From JAEYKI01 sp036679405 (GTDB lineage: Bacteria > Bacillota > Clostridia > Christensenellales > Christensenellaceae), in the NCBI GenBank assembly GCA_036679405.1, contig JAVBVZ010000037.1:1-64000 (forward strand): 64,000 nucleotides of DNA, read 5' to 3'. The notes below the pieces were generated by a model. It had not been told where the DNA came from. It searched no databases and saw only the letters and a program-made list of their open reading frames with translations. Positions within the stretch are counted from its first letter, which is position 1. Every line of letters begins with the position of its first letter. Shown one piece after another: positions 1 through 8,118 of the stretch. Made by a program: the position numbers and the translations under genes.

Positions 1-75
1 GCAGTTGCCAGACCGCATCCTTATTTTAAATCAAAAGGAGTTTTTCTGTTATGTCTCACCGCTAAAGCTCTACCG

Positions 76-98
76 AACCCCACGTCTAACGTGGGGTT
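76..98 (+). terminator. Hairpin, probable + strand terminator
   Basis: A perfect 10-bp stem (76-85 with 89-98, loop CTA) is followed by TTCT on the + strand. The minus strand has no T run after it. It probably ends a + strand gene lying left of the window, and it sits between the TPP switch and whatever the switch controls. Confidence 0.55.
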
Positions 99-108
99 TT
101 CTATACAA

Positions 109-141
109 CAAAAAAGCGCTTGCCCGGCAGGCAAGCGCTTT
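109..141 (-). terminator. Intrinsic terminator of the TPP riboswitch
   Basis: An 11-bp perfect stem (113-123 with 131-141) is followed on the minus strand by a run of Ts. It lies about 15 nt past the 3' end of the TPP aptamer, the normal place for the expression platform of a transcription-terminating thi switch. Confidence 0.8.
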
Positions 142-155
142 AAAAACTTCAACAA

Positions 156-233
156 CACTCCCTACCACGGTATTAGCCGTCAGGTTCAAAGGGTCAGGTT
201 TTACCTTCTCAACTGCCAATGCAGTCCCCCCGT
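156..233 (-). promoter_or_regulatory. TPP riboswitch (THI element)
   Basis: Read on the minus strand, the segment shows the conserved TPP aptamer blocks in order: a GGGGGG-containing P1/P2 strand, TTGAGA (consensus CTGAGA), ACCCTTTGAACCTGA, TAATACC and GTAGGGA closing the fold. A strong terminator follows, so thiamine pyrophosphate should switch transcription off. The controlled gene lies beyond position 1 to the left, so a thiamine biosynthesis or uptake gene is expected there. This is recognised from the sequence pattern; no covariance model was run. Confidence 0.9.
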
Positions 234-329
234 GAATCTTATTTTCTTTTTACTCCGTTATCTTACCTCATTATCGGCAGCAAGTCAACCGCCACGCCCG
301 TTTTATCCTTTTAAGGCCGTAAAAACATG

Positions 330-884
330 CTACAGCACTTCTTTGAGCATTTTATACAACACGTTTAAGGGCAGCCCCACCACATTATAATAATCCCCGT
401 CTATACGGGTGATGTGTTTACCCGCCGCGCCCTGTATGGCGTACGCCCCGGCTTTGTCCGCCCAGTCGCCTGCCGCAATATATTCGTCCGCTTCTTCATC
501 GGTCAGATTGTCAAAAGTCACGGCCGTTTTCGCGCTTACCGTACGGCTGAACCCTTCGGCCAGCACGCACACACCGGTATATACGGTATGGGTCCGTCCT
601 GCCATCGCCCGCAGCATTTCCCGCGCGTCAGCTTCGTCCTTTGGTTTTCCGAGTATCTTCCCCGCGCAATATACCACCGTATCTGCGCCAATGACCACCG
701 CGTCCGGGTTTCGGACAAACACATCGCCGGCTTTTTCCTTGGCCAGAGAGCGTACCAGCGTTCCGGGATCGGTTTCCCCTCCCGTCTCCTCTATACGGAT
801 TTCTTCAATGTCAAAGCTGTCTGCCAGCCGCCCAAGCAGTTCGGCCCGCCGAGGCGATTTGGAAGCTAAGACAATCCGTTTCAT
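330..884 (-). CDS. maf: Maf-family nucleotide pyrophosphatase
   Basis: The 184-residue product has the family length and the N-terminal signature LASKSPRRAELL, a phosphate-binding region. GADTVV and GKPKD follow in the middle and the C-terminal IDGDYYNVVGLPL block closes the fold. Maf proteins hydrolyse non-canonical or excess nucleoside triphosphates such as dTTP and UTP to monophosphate and pyrophosphate in the cytoplasm, and have been linked to septum formation. The start overlaps the rnfB stop by 4 nt, so it is translated as the last gene of the rnf operon. A functional link to Rnf is not obvious; coexpression may be incidental. Confidence 0.95.
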   Translation of the reverse strand: MKRIVLASKSPRRAELLGRLADSFDIEEIRIEETGGETDPGTLVRSLAKEKAGDVFVRNPDAVVIGADTVVYCAGKILGKPKDEADAREMLRAMAGRTHTVYTGVCVLAEGFSRTVSAKTAVTFDNLTDEEADEYIAAGDWADKAGAYAIQGAAGKHITRIDGDYYNVVGLPLNVLYKMLKEVL

Positions 885-1858
885 TCTTCGCCCTTCTGCA
901 TGGTGATGGCGCCGCTTTCACACTCTTCTAAACAATATCCGCAACCGCGGCATTTGTCAAAGACCGTGTAAATACCGTTCTCTTCGTCAATAGCGCCGAA
1001 CGGGCATACCTCCATGCACTTGCCGCACTGCGCGCATTTATCATTATCAATCTTTGCTCTTTTTACAGGTTTTGTACGTACAATGGTATTCCGCGGACAT
1101 TTTTCCATACAAACACCGCACTCACGGCATTTATCATAATCAAACACCGGCAGATTCTCCACCATGGTAATCGCGCCGAACGGGCAGCTTTTTGCACAGA
1201 TTCCGCAACTGATGCAACCCAGCGAACATACGGAAGTAACCGCCTTGCCCTTTTCCGGATTGCGGCAGGCCGCAAAATAGTCGATATCCAGATCAAGAAC
1301 TTTAATGGTATCCTGCGGACAGATTTCCTCGCACGCGCCGCAGCCCGTGCACTTCATCAGATCGATTGCCGCGATCCCCTGCTCATCCATACTGATAGCG
1401 TCAAATTTGCACGTATCCGCACAAGTGCCAAGACCGATGCAGGCATACTTGCAATTTTTAAAGCCTCCGGCCACCGCGAGTGCTGCGCGGCAGTCTCTTG
1501 CGCCGTTATATTCAAACTTGTCTTTGCAGCCTTCTTTTCCGAGGCACATGATACGTGCAGCCTTGGGGCGCAAATCCCCGGCGGAAACACCCAGCAATTC
1601 GGCAATATCTCCGGCCGCAGGAATGCCCAGCACCGCGCATCCGTTTATTTTGGCTTCCCCGCGGACCAGCGCTTCCGCAAAACCGTCGCATCCCGGATAG
1701 CCGCAGCCGCCGCAGTTTGCACTGGGCAGCAGTTCACGCACCGCCACCACTTTTTCATCTTTTTTGACGGCCAGCTTTTTAGATGCGATGGCCAGCAAAA
1801 AGCCGAATGCAGCGCCGATGCCTCCCAGCGCGATGATTGACCACCATACTGTCTCCAT
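881..1858 (-). CDS. rnfB: Rnf complex subunit B, polyferredoxin
   Basis: This subunit takes electrons from reduced ferredoxin and passes them into the Rnf complex. The 325-residue protein has an N-terminal membrane anchor, a four-Cys block (NCGGCGYPGC...C) typical of RnfB, and then about six ferredoxin-type CxxCxxC...C motifs (for example CTGCGACEEICP and CAQCGKCMEVCP). It is therefore an extended RnfB of the clostridial type. The start was set at the ATG at 1858 because CTAGGAGGAG lies just upstream; an in-frame start 42 nt further up has no such site and overlaps rnfA. It lies 10 nt after rnfA and overlaps maf. Confidence 0.96.
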   Translation of the reverse strand: METVWWSIIALGGIGAAFGFLLAIASKKLAVKKDEKVVAVRELLPSANCGGCGYPGCDGFAEALVRGEAKINGCAVLGIPAAGDIAELLGVSAGDLRPKAARIMCLGKEGCKDKFEYNGARDCRAALAVAGGFKNCKYACIGLGTCADTCKFDAISMDEQGIAAIDLMKCTGCGACEEICPQDTIKVLDLDIDYFAACRNPEKGKAVTSVCSLGCISCGICAKSCPFGAITMVENLPVFDYDKCRECGVCMEKCPRNTIVRTKPVKRAKIDNDKCAQCGKCMEVCPFGAIDEENGIYTVFDKCRGCGYCLEECESGAITMQKGEE

Positions 1859-1868
1859 AAAACTCCTC

Positions 1869-2453
1869 CTAGACCAGTCCTGTAAATCCCATAAAGGCAA
1901 TACTCATCAGCGATGCGGAAATCAGCGCAATGGGAAAACCCTGCATGGGTTTTGGTATCTGCCGAATCGCAAAGCGCTCCCGGATTCCCGCAAACAGCAC
2001 GATGGCCAGCGTGAAGCCGACAGCCGCTCCAAACCCGTTGATAACCGATTCGATGAGCGTATAATTTTCAGAAATATTGATAAGCGCAACACCCAGCACC
2101 GCGCAGTTGGTTGTTATAAGCGGCAGGTAAACGCCCAGCCCCTGGTAAAGGGCGGGACTGGATTTCTGGATTACCATTTCCACCAGCTGCACCAGCGCAG
2201 CAATAACCAGTATGAACGCAATGGTCTGCATAAATTCCAGGCCCAGCGGCACCAGGATAAAATACTGCACCAAATAAGTAATCAGAGAAGCCAGCGTCAT
2301 TACAAATATAACCGCCATGCCCATTCCGGTGGCCGTTTCCAGTTTTTTGGAGACGCCCAAAAACGGACAAATGCCTAAAAACTTTGCCAGCACATAGTTG
2401 TTTACCAGTATCGCGCTGAGCATCATCAGCAATATCTTTACAAAGTAATCCAT
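1869..2453 (-). CDS. rnfA: Rnf complex subunit A, membrane protein
   Basis: The 194-residue, very hydrophobic protein has about six membrane segments and the family motifs NNYVLAKFLGICPFLGVS near the N terminus and ITTNCAVLGVAL in the second half. RnfA and RnfE are homologous antiparallel partners that hold a membrane iron-sulfur centre through conserved Cys residues; the Cys of GICPF and of TTNCAV are present. It starts directly after the rnfE stop with no gap, consistent with one polycistronic mRNA. Confidence 0.97.
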   Translation of the reverse strand: MDYFVKILLMMLSAILVNNYVLAKFLGICPFLGVSKKLETATGMGMAVIFVMTLASLITYLVQYFILVPLGLEFMQTIAFILVIAALVQLVEMVIQKSSPALYQGLGVYLPLITTNCAVLGVALINISENYTLIESVINGFGAAVGFTLAIVLFAGIRERFAIRQIPKPMQGFPIALISASLMSIAFMGFTGLV

Positions 2454-3128
2454 TTATTGCGCCTCCCCTTTTTTTGCAATTTCTTCAGGCGCTTCACAGC
2501 AGGCAACCTCTTCCGGCGGCTTCACCGGCCGTTTCCGTTTTAAGCCGATCTGGTTAATCAGGGCCATCAGCAGCCCCAAAACCAAAAATCCGCCCGGAGC
2601 CAGCACAAACAGCAAGGCCGGCTGGTATCCGTCTCCAAACACCTGCATGCCCATCAGGGTTCCGTTGCCCACCAGTTCGCGTACCGCCGAAATCATGATC
2701 AGCGCAATGGTAAAGCCCGCGCCCATGCCAATGCCGTCCACAATGGAAGCCCGAACCGAATGTTTGGAAGCAAACGCTTCTGCGCGTCCCAGTATGATAC
2801 AGTTTACCACGATAAGGGGAATAAATATGCCGAGCGATTTGTCAAGCTCAGGCAAATATGCTTTTAACGCCAACTGGACAATGGTCACAAACATGGCGAT
2901 GATCACCACAAAAGACGGGATCCTCACCTTGGAAGGAATAAAGTCCCGGATCAGGGAAATGATCGCGTTGGAACAGATTAAAACAAAAGTCGCCGCGGCG
3001 CCCATGCCAAAAGCATTGGTAAGGGAGGTCGTGATTGCAATGGTCGGGCACATTCCCAAAACCATTCTGAAAATGGGGTTCTCATTGAATATTCCGTTAA
3101 TGAATATTCCTCTCATATTGGTTTTCAT
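2454..3128 (-). CDS. rnfE: Rnf complex subunit E, membrane protein
   Basis: The 224-residue membrane protein is homologous to RnfA/NqrD. It has GMCPTIAITTS near residues 26-36 and IVVNCIILGRAEAFAS in the middle, the two Cys-containing half-motifs of the RnfA/E family, and about six transmembrane segments. The charged C-terminal tail, rich in Lys, Glu and Cys, is longer than usual. The ATG overlaps the end of rnfG by 4 nt. It is a core subunit of the ferredoxin:NAD+ oxidoreductase that pumps Na+ or H+. Confidence 0.96.
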   Translation of the reverse strand: MKTNMRGIFINGIFNENPIFRMVLGMCPTIAITTSLTNAFGMGAAATFVLICSNAIISLIRDFIPSKVRIPSFVVIIAMFVTIVQLALKAYLPELDKSLGIFIPLIVVNCIILGRAEAFASKHSVRASIVDGIGMGAGFTIALIMISAVRELVGNGTLMGMQVFGDGYQPALLFVLAPGGFLVLGLLMALINQIGLKRKRPVKPPEEVACCEAPEEIAKKGEAQ

Positions 3129-3703
3129 TGCGCCCCCTCCTTCACATAATTGTCAAAGAGATCCACCGCCATATTAACCGCATTTGCAACAGCTGTGGAC
3201 GTAATGGTCGCTCCCGTTACCGCCTGTACTTCCCCCGGGGAAGCGGGGGTGGTTTTCACTACTGTTGCGGGCGGCGTTAGGCCTGCGTACTGTGCAAGAT
3301 AACTTGCGTCCGCAGCCTTTGCACCCAGGCCGGGCGTCTCGGAATGCGAGCCGATCACCACGCCGGACACCGTTCCGTCTTCATTCACACCAACCGTAAT
3401 ATTCAGTCCGGCAGAATACCCTTTTACAATCATATATACCGTAATGCCGACTTTTTCGCCGCCATTAAGTCCCCAATACGCTTCCTGCACCACCGAATAA
3501 TCTTCGGGCAGGGAAAGCGCGGATAAATCAATTTCTTCAAAATCCGTCGCATCTGCAAGCACCTGCCTGCGCGACTCGCTGGCAGCGGCCGCCTGCTGCT
3601 GTTCGATCGGGCCGGCAGTCGCGCTGTAAGTAAGGCCTAAAAGCAGGCCCGCTACTGCGGTAATCAGTACCAGCCGGAGCGCAATGTTAAAAACGCTCTT
3701 CAT
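3125..3703 (-). CDS. rnfG: Rnf complex subunit G, covalent FMN carrier
   Basis: The 192-residue protein has one N-terminal membrane anchor (about residues 7-27) and an extracytoplasmic FMN-binding domain. The covalent flavin motif near residues 160-170 reads QAVTGATITST; Thr166 is the expected phosphoester attachment site. The Asp usual at the motif start (DxxTGAT) is Gln here. RnfG and RnfD shuttle electrons between the iron-sulfur subunits and drive ion movement. Flavinylation would need an ApbE transferase, which is not in the window. It overlaps rnfD and rnfE by 4 nt each. Confidence 0.95.
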   Translation of the reverse strand: MKSVFNIALRLVLITAVAGLLLGLTYSATAGPIEQQQAAAASESRRQVLADATDFEEIDLSALSLPEDYSVVQEAYWGLNGGEKVGITVYMIVKGYSAGLNITVGVNEDGTVSGVVIGSHSETPGLGAKAADASYLAQYAGLTPPATVVKTTPASPGEVQAVTGATITSTAVANAVNMAVDLFDNYVKEGAQ

Positions 3704-4626
3704 TTGGCAGCCACCTCCCCAAACTTTTTAGGCGCAAATACTTTATCCAAAAGCGGGGTCAACAGATTCATAAACAAAATGGAAAAAGAAACGCCTTCCG
3801 GATAACCGCCGAAAAGCCGGATCACCATAGTGATGCCCCCGCACCCGATACCAAACAATATCTGCGCTTTGGGCGCAACCGGAGAAGTAACATAATCCGT
3901 CGCCATAAAAAAGGCGCCCAGCATAAGTCCGCCGGCCAGCACATGGAAAGGCACATTTGCAATATCCCCGGTCGCAAGCGCAATCAGCGCCACCGTTCCA
4001 ATAAAAGAAACCGGAACGTGCCAAGTGATCACCCGCCGTACAAGCAGGTAAATACCACCGGCAATCAGCGCAAGCGCACTGGTTTCACCAATACATCCCG
4101 CAATATTTCCGGTAAACATATCCATCAGAGAAGGCACCGTTCCGCCGCTCGCCGCTACCGCGAGCGGGCTGGCCGTTGCCACCGCGTCCACACCGCCCGG
4201 CGCAAACCATGTGGTCATGGCCACCGGCCAGGAAATCAGCAAAAACGCGCGCGCCGTCAGCGCCGGGTTGATAAAGTTGTTTCCAAGTCCACCAAACGAC
4301 TGTTTCACGACCGCTACGGCAAAAATACTGCCTACGATCGGAATATACACCGGCACGGCCGGCGGCAGGTTCAGCGCCAGCAGCACGCCGGTCACCGCTG
4401 CCGAAAGGTCGTACACCGTTACCGGTTTTTTTACCAGAAACTGAATGACCGCTTCGGTGCCCACCGCGGTGCCCACGCATAAAAGTATGATAACAAAAGC
4501 GTTTATGCCGAAGAAATAAACAGCGGCTACGCAGGCGGGCAGAAGCGCAATCAGCACATCCAGCATGATACGCTGCACAGATTCGGTTGCCCTGACGTGC
4601 GGCGCACTTGATAGAATTCTCTGCAT
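3700..4626 (-). CDS. rnfD: Rnf complex subunit D, membrane flavoprotein
   Basis: The 308-residue polytopic membrane protein has SSAPHVR at the N terminus, GGLGNNFINPAL near residues 112-123 and about nine to ten membrane segments, all typical of RnfD/NqrB. The flavin-attachment region normally reads Dxx(S/T)GAT; here residues 147-153 are DAVATAS, so the acceptor position holds Ser153 instead of Thr. It overlaps rnfG by 4 nt and follows rnfC by 38 nt. It is part of the membrane ion-translocating core. Confidence 0.95.
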   Translation of the reverse strand: MQRILSSAPHVRATESVQRIMLDVLIALLPACVAAVYFFGINAFVIILLCVGTAVGTEAVIQFLVKKPVTVYDLSAAVTGVLLALNLPPAVPVYIPIVGSIFAVAVVKQSFGGLGNNFINPALTARAFLLISWPVAMTTWFAPGGVDAVATASPLAVAASGGTVPSLMDMFTGNIAGCIGETSALALIAGGIYLLVRRVITWHVPVSFIGTVALIALATGDIANVPFHVLAGGLMLGAFFMATDYVTSPVAPKAQILFGIGCGGITMVIRLFGGYPEGVSFSILFMNLLTPLLDKVFAPKKFGEVAAK

Positions 4627-4664
4627 TTTAAAACCCCTTTAAGACTTTTTGTTAAAAAGATTCT

Positions 4665-5996
4665 TTATTTTTTCGCGGCCTTTTTGGCTGCGATCTCATC
4701 CTTCGCCAGTTTGATATATTGTGCAATATGCTTTTTGGCCGGACACACGTAGGTGCAGGACCCGCAGCTGATGCAGTCCAGCGCGCCGAGCTCGGCGCAG
4801 GTGTCAAAATCTCCAAGTTTTGAGTAAGCCAAAAGCTGCATGGGCATCAGGTAGATCGGACAGGCCTGCGCACATTTTCCGCAGTAAATGCATTCGGTCT
4901 CCCTCTCCTTTTTTGCCAGATACCGCTCATCCAGCACTACAATACCGGAAGTCCCTTTGACCACTGCGCAGGAGAGGTCCGGAATGGAATTGCCCATCAT
5001 GGGACCACCCATCATGATCTTCATGGGTTCGCCGTCAAAACCGCCCGCCGCATCAATCAGCTCCTGTATGCTCATGCCTACCGGCGCCGAAAAATTGGAA
5101 GGATGCCCCACCGCGCCGGTCACCGTAACCACCCGCCGGATCAAGGGTTCTCCGTCCAGCAGACGGTCGGCCAAAGCTTTGACCGAACCGACATTGGAAA
5201 CCACCACGCCCACGTCCATGGGAAGTCCGCCGGAAGGCACCACTCTGCCCGTGATCGCGTCGATCATCTGCTTTTCAGACCCCTGTGGATATTTGGATTT
5301 CAAGACCGCCACCCGTATCCCGTGCGTGTCCACCGCTTTTTGCATGGCCTCAATGGCCGCGGGCTTATTATCTTCAATCCCTATAATGGCTTTCTGTACG
5401 CCCAGCGCACGCATCACCGCCTTGGTTCCGTAAACGATGCGCTCAGGGCTTTCCAGCATCAGCCGGTAGTCCGCCGTTAAAAACGGCTCGCATTCGGCTG
5501 CGTTGATCAAAAGGAGGTTTATCTTTTTCTCGGGCGGGGGCATCAACTTTACATGCTGCGGGAAGGCGGCGCCGCCCATACCCACGATGCCCGCGTCTTT
5601 GATAAGGTCTATAATCTCCTTGGGCTCAAGTTTTTCATAATCCACCGGATCGGCAAACGCTTTTTTATACTGTCCGTCGTTTTCAATGACAATCGCGTCG
5701 ACCGGCCTTCCAAAAACAGTAGGGATCTGCTCTATCCCCAGCACTTTGCCGGATACGCTCGCATGCGCGGGCACACTGACAAATCCGCCTGCTTCCGCAA
5801 TTTTCTGCCCCATCAGCACTTCGTCTCCCGCTTTTACCAGCGGTACGCTCGGCGCGCCTATATGCTGGCTCAACGGAATTTTAACCACCGCGCCGGCGGG
5901 CAGCTGTGTTATTTCACTGTTTTCACTTAAAGATTTCCCGTAATGAATGTCTTTCAGCGGATGGATTCCGCCTTTGAATGTAAGAGCGTCTCTCAT
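4665..5996 (-). CDS. rnfC: Rnf complex subunit C, NADH-binding subunit
   Basis: The 443-residue protein starts with the RnfC N-terminal block (TFKGGIHP), then an NADH/FMN-binding domain with GIVGMGGAAFPQHVKL near residue 160. Near the C terminus are two ferredoxin motifs, CIYCGKCAQACP and CISCGSCTYVCP. RnfC exchanges electrons with NAD+/NADH on the cytoplasmic face. It is the first gene of the CDGEAB operon, the standard order in Clostridia. An extended -10 box lies about 40 nt upstream and an AGGAGGTAG site precedes the ATG. Confidence 0.97.
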   Translation of the reverse strand: MRDALTFKGGIHPLKDIHYGKSLSENSEITQLPAGAVVKIPLSQHIGAPSVPLVKAGDEVLMGQKIAEAGGFVSVPAHASVSGKVLGIEQIPTVFGRPVDAIVIENDGQYKKAFADPVDYEKLEPKEIIDLIKDAGIVGMGGAAFPQHVKLMPPPEKKINLLLINAAECEPFLTADYRLMLESPERIVYGTKAVMRALGVQKAIIGIEDNKPAAIEAMQKAVDTHGIRVAVLKSKYPQGSEKQMIDAITGRVVPSGGLPMDVGVVVSNVGSVKALADRLLDGEPLIRRVVTVTGAVGHPSNFSAPVGMSIQELIDAAGGFDGEPMKIMMGGPMMGNSIPDLSCAVVKGTSGIVVLDERYLAKKERETECIYCGKCAQACPIYLMPMQLLAYSKLGDFDTCAELGALDCISCGSCTYVCPAKKHIAQYIKLAKDEIAAKKAAKK

Positions 5997-6033
5997 TGCA
6001 AAGCCCTACCTCCTCCATCTTTACCAAACGATA

Positions 6034-6042
6034 TTATAACAT
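6034..6042 (-). promoter_or_regulatory. Extended -10 promoter of the rnf operon
   Basis: The minus strand reads TGTTATAAT, an extended -10 element, about 40 nt before the rnfC start. A TTGACT sits upstream but at 22-nt spacing, too far for a standard -35, so the TG extension probably compensates. No operator repeat was seen. Confidence 0.55.
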
Positions 6043-6174
6043 ACATGCTAAAAATACAAAAGTCAAATCTAAAAAAACTGTACACAAAATTGTTACATTT
6101 AATGGGTTTTTAACATTATTTGTTTTAAAAATTGAAAACCGGCAGCTTTTATCCCCTTTCGATGCGTTCTGAAA

Positions 6175-6200
6175 TAAAAAGGAAGCATTTTCATGCTCCC
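6175..6200 (-). terminator. Terminator after the thymidylate synthase homologue
   Basis: The stem GGGAGCAT/ATGCTTCC (one G-T pair) with loop GAAA is followed on the minus strand by TTTTTATTT. It separates the gene at 6236 from the rnf promoter. Confidence 0.8.
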
Positions 6201-6235
6201 TTGCCTTTCATGTCAAACAAAAGATCTTCCCTTTG

Positions 6236-6985
6236 CTAAACCCTCTCCTTAAGTTCCTCCACCATTTCCTTTATCTCGGGAATGCAGTCTTCCATCAGGT
6301 CTTTAAAATATCCTTCATACACAAACGTCTGTTTTTCAACCGGGCGTTCCATTCCTTTGATATACCCTTCCAGCCTCTCAAAATCTTTTTCATAACAATG
6401 GAAGCTGTTGGCGCGGTGCGTATAGCTGCCCACGGGAATGCCCAGCGTTTTTGCAATCTGCTCCTGCAGCATGATGAAAGCAAACGCGTTCATAAAGGTG
6501 GCTTCCGCCGCGTCGTTGGAGCGCATCATTACCTTCTGGTGCAGCTTTCCTCCGCGGATAAAAAACTGCATACTCTGCAAACATGCGGGATGCGTGTTGG
6601 AAGAGTCCACTTCAAAGTCGCGTATATTCATGATCGCCCTGCGTGTGTCCGGATTTCGCCTGAGTTCTTCTATAACAAAAGGAAGCTGGTTTACAAAACG
6701 CGCGTGATACGTATATTCCCACTTGTTCTCATAGCCGATCTCAAAATCCAGTATACCATCCAGTATTTCCATCTTATACTGCTGCATCTCCCGCGGCCCG
6801 CCGATCCAGAACATGCTGATCATCGGCTCGCCCATGGCTTCTTCTGCGTAAAAGGTCATGGAAACTTCCTTTTGCCGCGTATCCCAGTCGTTGCAGGAGA
6901 GCACGTCTCCTTTTTCAAAAAGCTCTTTCAGCGCTTTGTGGTACGCTTCCGGCAATGTCTTTCCCCGTACAAAACATTCTTCCAT
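6236..6985 (-). CDS. Thymidylate synthase family protein, divergent
   Basis: The 249-residue protein belongs to the thymidylate synthase/dCMP hydroxymethylase fold. Visible family positions: NPDTRRAIMN (dimer Arg pair, 111-120), HPAC with the nucleophile Cys135, MRSND (154-158, phosphate Arg and Ser), Asn166, which in synthases selects dUMP over dCMP, and H196xY198. Several usually fixed neighbours differ: His after the Cys is Leu, and Gln before RS is Met. The likely reaction is dUMP to dTMP with methylene-tetrahydrofolate, but a hydroxymethylase-like or altered role is possible. It is a single gene with its own terminator, divergent from the gene at 7184. Confidence 0.8.
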   Translation of the reverse strand: MEECFVRGKTLPEAYHKALKELFEKGDVLSCNDWDTRQKEVSMTFYAEEAMGEPMISMFWIGGPREMQQYKMEILDGILDFEIGYENKWEYTYHARFVNQLPFVIEELRRNPDTRRAIMNIRDFEVDSSNTHPACLQSMQFFIRGGKLHQKVMMRSNDAAEATFMNAFAFIMLQEQIAKTLGIPVGSYTHRANSFHCYEKDFERLEGYIKGMERPVEKQTFVYEGYFKDLMEDCIPEIKEMVEELKERV

Positions 6986-7183
6986 TTCACACGTCCCCCT
7001 TTTGTTCTGTTTTTTAATAATATTATATCATATTCTTTTTTAAAATACGCAAATCATAAAGTCTTAAAAAAAATGAATTTTACAATGAAACGGTTTTAAA
7101 AAATCCCCCGCCGTGTATAATAATAACCAAAGACCCAAAACAAATAATATGAATCAAACACTCTTTTTAAGGAGGATATCTTT

Positions 7184-7801
7184 ATGGATTTATTTTTAGT
7201 CTGGCTGTTTATCATTGCCCAGGTGGTTATTTCTCTTGTTTATTGTTTCTGGGGCTACCGCTATTTTAGGGTGATCATTGCTTTTTACGCATTCATTTTT
7301 GTGTTTCCCCTTATGTACTCAATGCTGGCCGGTTCCATGAGCCAGCCTGTTGCCATCCTCATCTCGCTGGCGGTGGCTGCTGTGGCCGCGCTTCTTGCGT
7401 GGTTCATCTACCGGCTGGGGATTTTTCTGGCAGGCGGCCTCGCGGGCATTATGATTGCGCGCTTCATTTATAATATGCTGGGCAGCAGTTACCAGACGCT
7501 CAGCATTATTTTGGGCATTATCCTTTTCATCCTTCTGGGCGTACTGGCCCTGAAGTTCCAAAAGGCCATCATTATTTTGGTTTCTTCCATCTCCGGCGGA
7601 TTTAACCTGGTTATATACGGCCTGTTCATCGCCATGAACGCTTCGCTCATCTCCAGTTTTTCTATTTTAAAACTGAACGAAATTACCAGCACCATTTCCA
7701 GCACCTATCAGGCGGAAAGCACCTGGATTATTCCTTCTATTATCCTGGCTGTTGCAGGTATATTTGTACAGGCGCTCGTTACCGCCAAAGGAAAAGAGTA
7801 A
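7184..7801 (+). CDS. DUF4203-like multi-pass membrane protein
   Basis: The 205-residue protein consists almost wholly of about seven hydrophobic segments with short polar links. It resembles the DUF4203/TMEM198-like group of membrane proteins with no assigned reaction. An AAGGAGG site precedes the ATG and a terminator follows, so it is a single-gene unit. No catalytic motif, signal or binding site could be recognised. Role unknown. Confidence 0.75.
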   Translation: MDLFLVWLFIIAQVVISLVYCFWGYRYFRVIIAFYAFIFVFPLMYSMLAGSMSQPVAILISLAVAAVAALLAWFIYRLGIFLAGGLAGIMIARFIYNMLGSSYQTLSIILGIILFILLGVLALKFQKAIIILVSSISGGFNLVIYGLFIAMNASLISSFSILKLNEITSTISSTYQAESTWIIPSIILAVAGIFVQALVTAKGKE

Positions 7802-7825
7802 GGTCCCTCTTTTTAAAAAAATCAC

Positions 7826-7859
7826 CCCCGGCGCGCAATTTACCGTACCGGGGATTTTT
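7826..7859 (+). terminator. Terminator after the membrane protein gene
   Basis: CCCCGG (7826-7831) pairs with CCGGGG (7848-7853), flanked by further AT pairs and followed by TTTTT on the + strand. Confidence 0.75.
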
Positions 7860-7883
7860 ATGTAAAACACATATCCAAAAAAA

Positions 7884-7981
7884 CAAAAAACAGCAACAGC
7901 CAAGTCTTAAAACTTGGCTGTTGCAAAAACAATAAAAGGGTGGGGATTGACAATGTCCAAAGAACCGTTGTTCCTTAGACG
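7884..7981 (-). ncRNA. Candidate small regulatory RNA with C-rich loop
   Basis: A transcript of about 100 nt is predicted because a consensus promoter and a strong terminator frame a stretch without an ORF. The 5' part folds into an 11-bp hairpin (GTCTAAGGAAC with GTTCTTTGGAC, loop AACG). Next comes an unpaired TCCCCACCC segment, then a 13-bp perfect terminator stem (7893-7905 with 7912-7924) and TGTTTTTTG. Exposed C-rich segments are typical of Firmicute trans-acting RNAs that mask Shine-Dalgarno sites. It does not match 6S, SRP, tmRNA or riboswitch classes I know. Expression is inferred, not observed. Confidence 0.6.
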
Positions 7982-7987
7982 AAATGT

Positions 7988-8016
7988 ATTATACACCACT
8001 CTTTTTGAAAATGCAA
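7988..8016 (-). promoter_or_regulatory. Sigma-70 type promoter of the candidate small RNA
   Basis: On the minus strand TTGCAT (8011-8016) and TATAAT (7988-7993) are separated by exactly 17 nt. No minus-strand ORF begins downstream. Transcription would start near 7981. Confidence 0.75.
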
Positions 8017-8118
8017 GCCGTAATCAATATTTTTATATGCCTTGCAGTTGAGCTATTTTTGGTTTTTTGGTAGTATTATATACAGAAAAGGAATGGTTTT
8101 ACAACTTCTTCAAATCAT

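Noticed and set aside
1764..2378. Open frame of about 200 codons on the + strand opposite rnfA/rnfB
   Set aside because: Its translation is His/Gln/Arg/Asn-rich low-complexity sequence, typical of antisense to a membrane protein; no ribosome site and no family match.
6233..7099. Long + strand frame opposite the thymidylate synthase homologue
   Set aside because: The minus strand encodes a recognisable enzyme with conserved active-site residues and a terminator; the + frame is a shadow.
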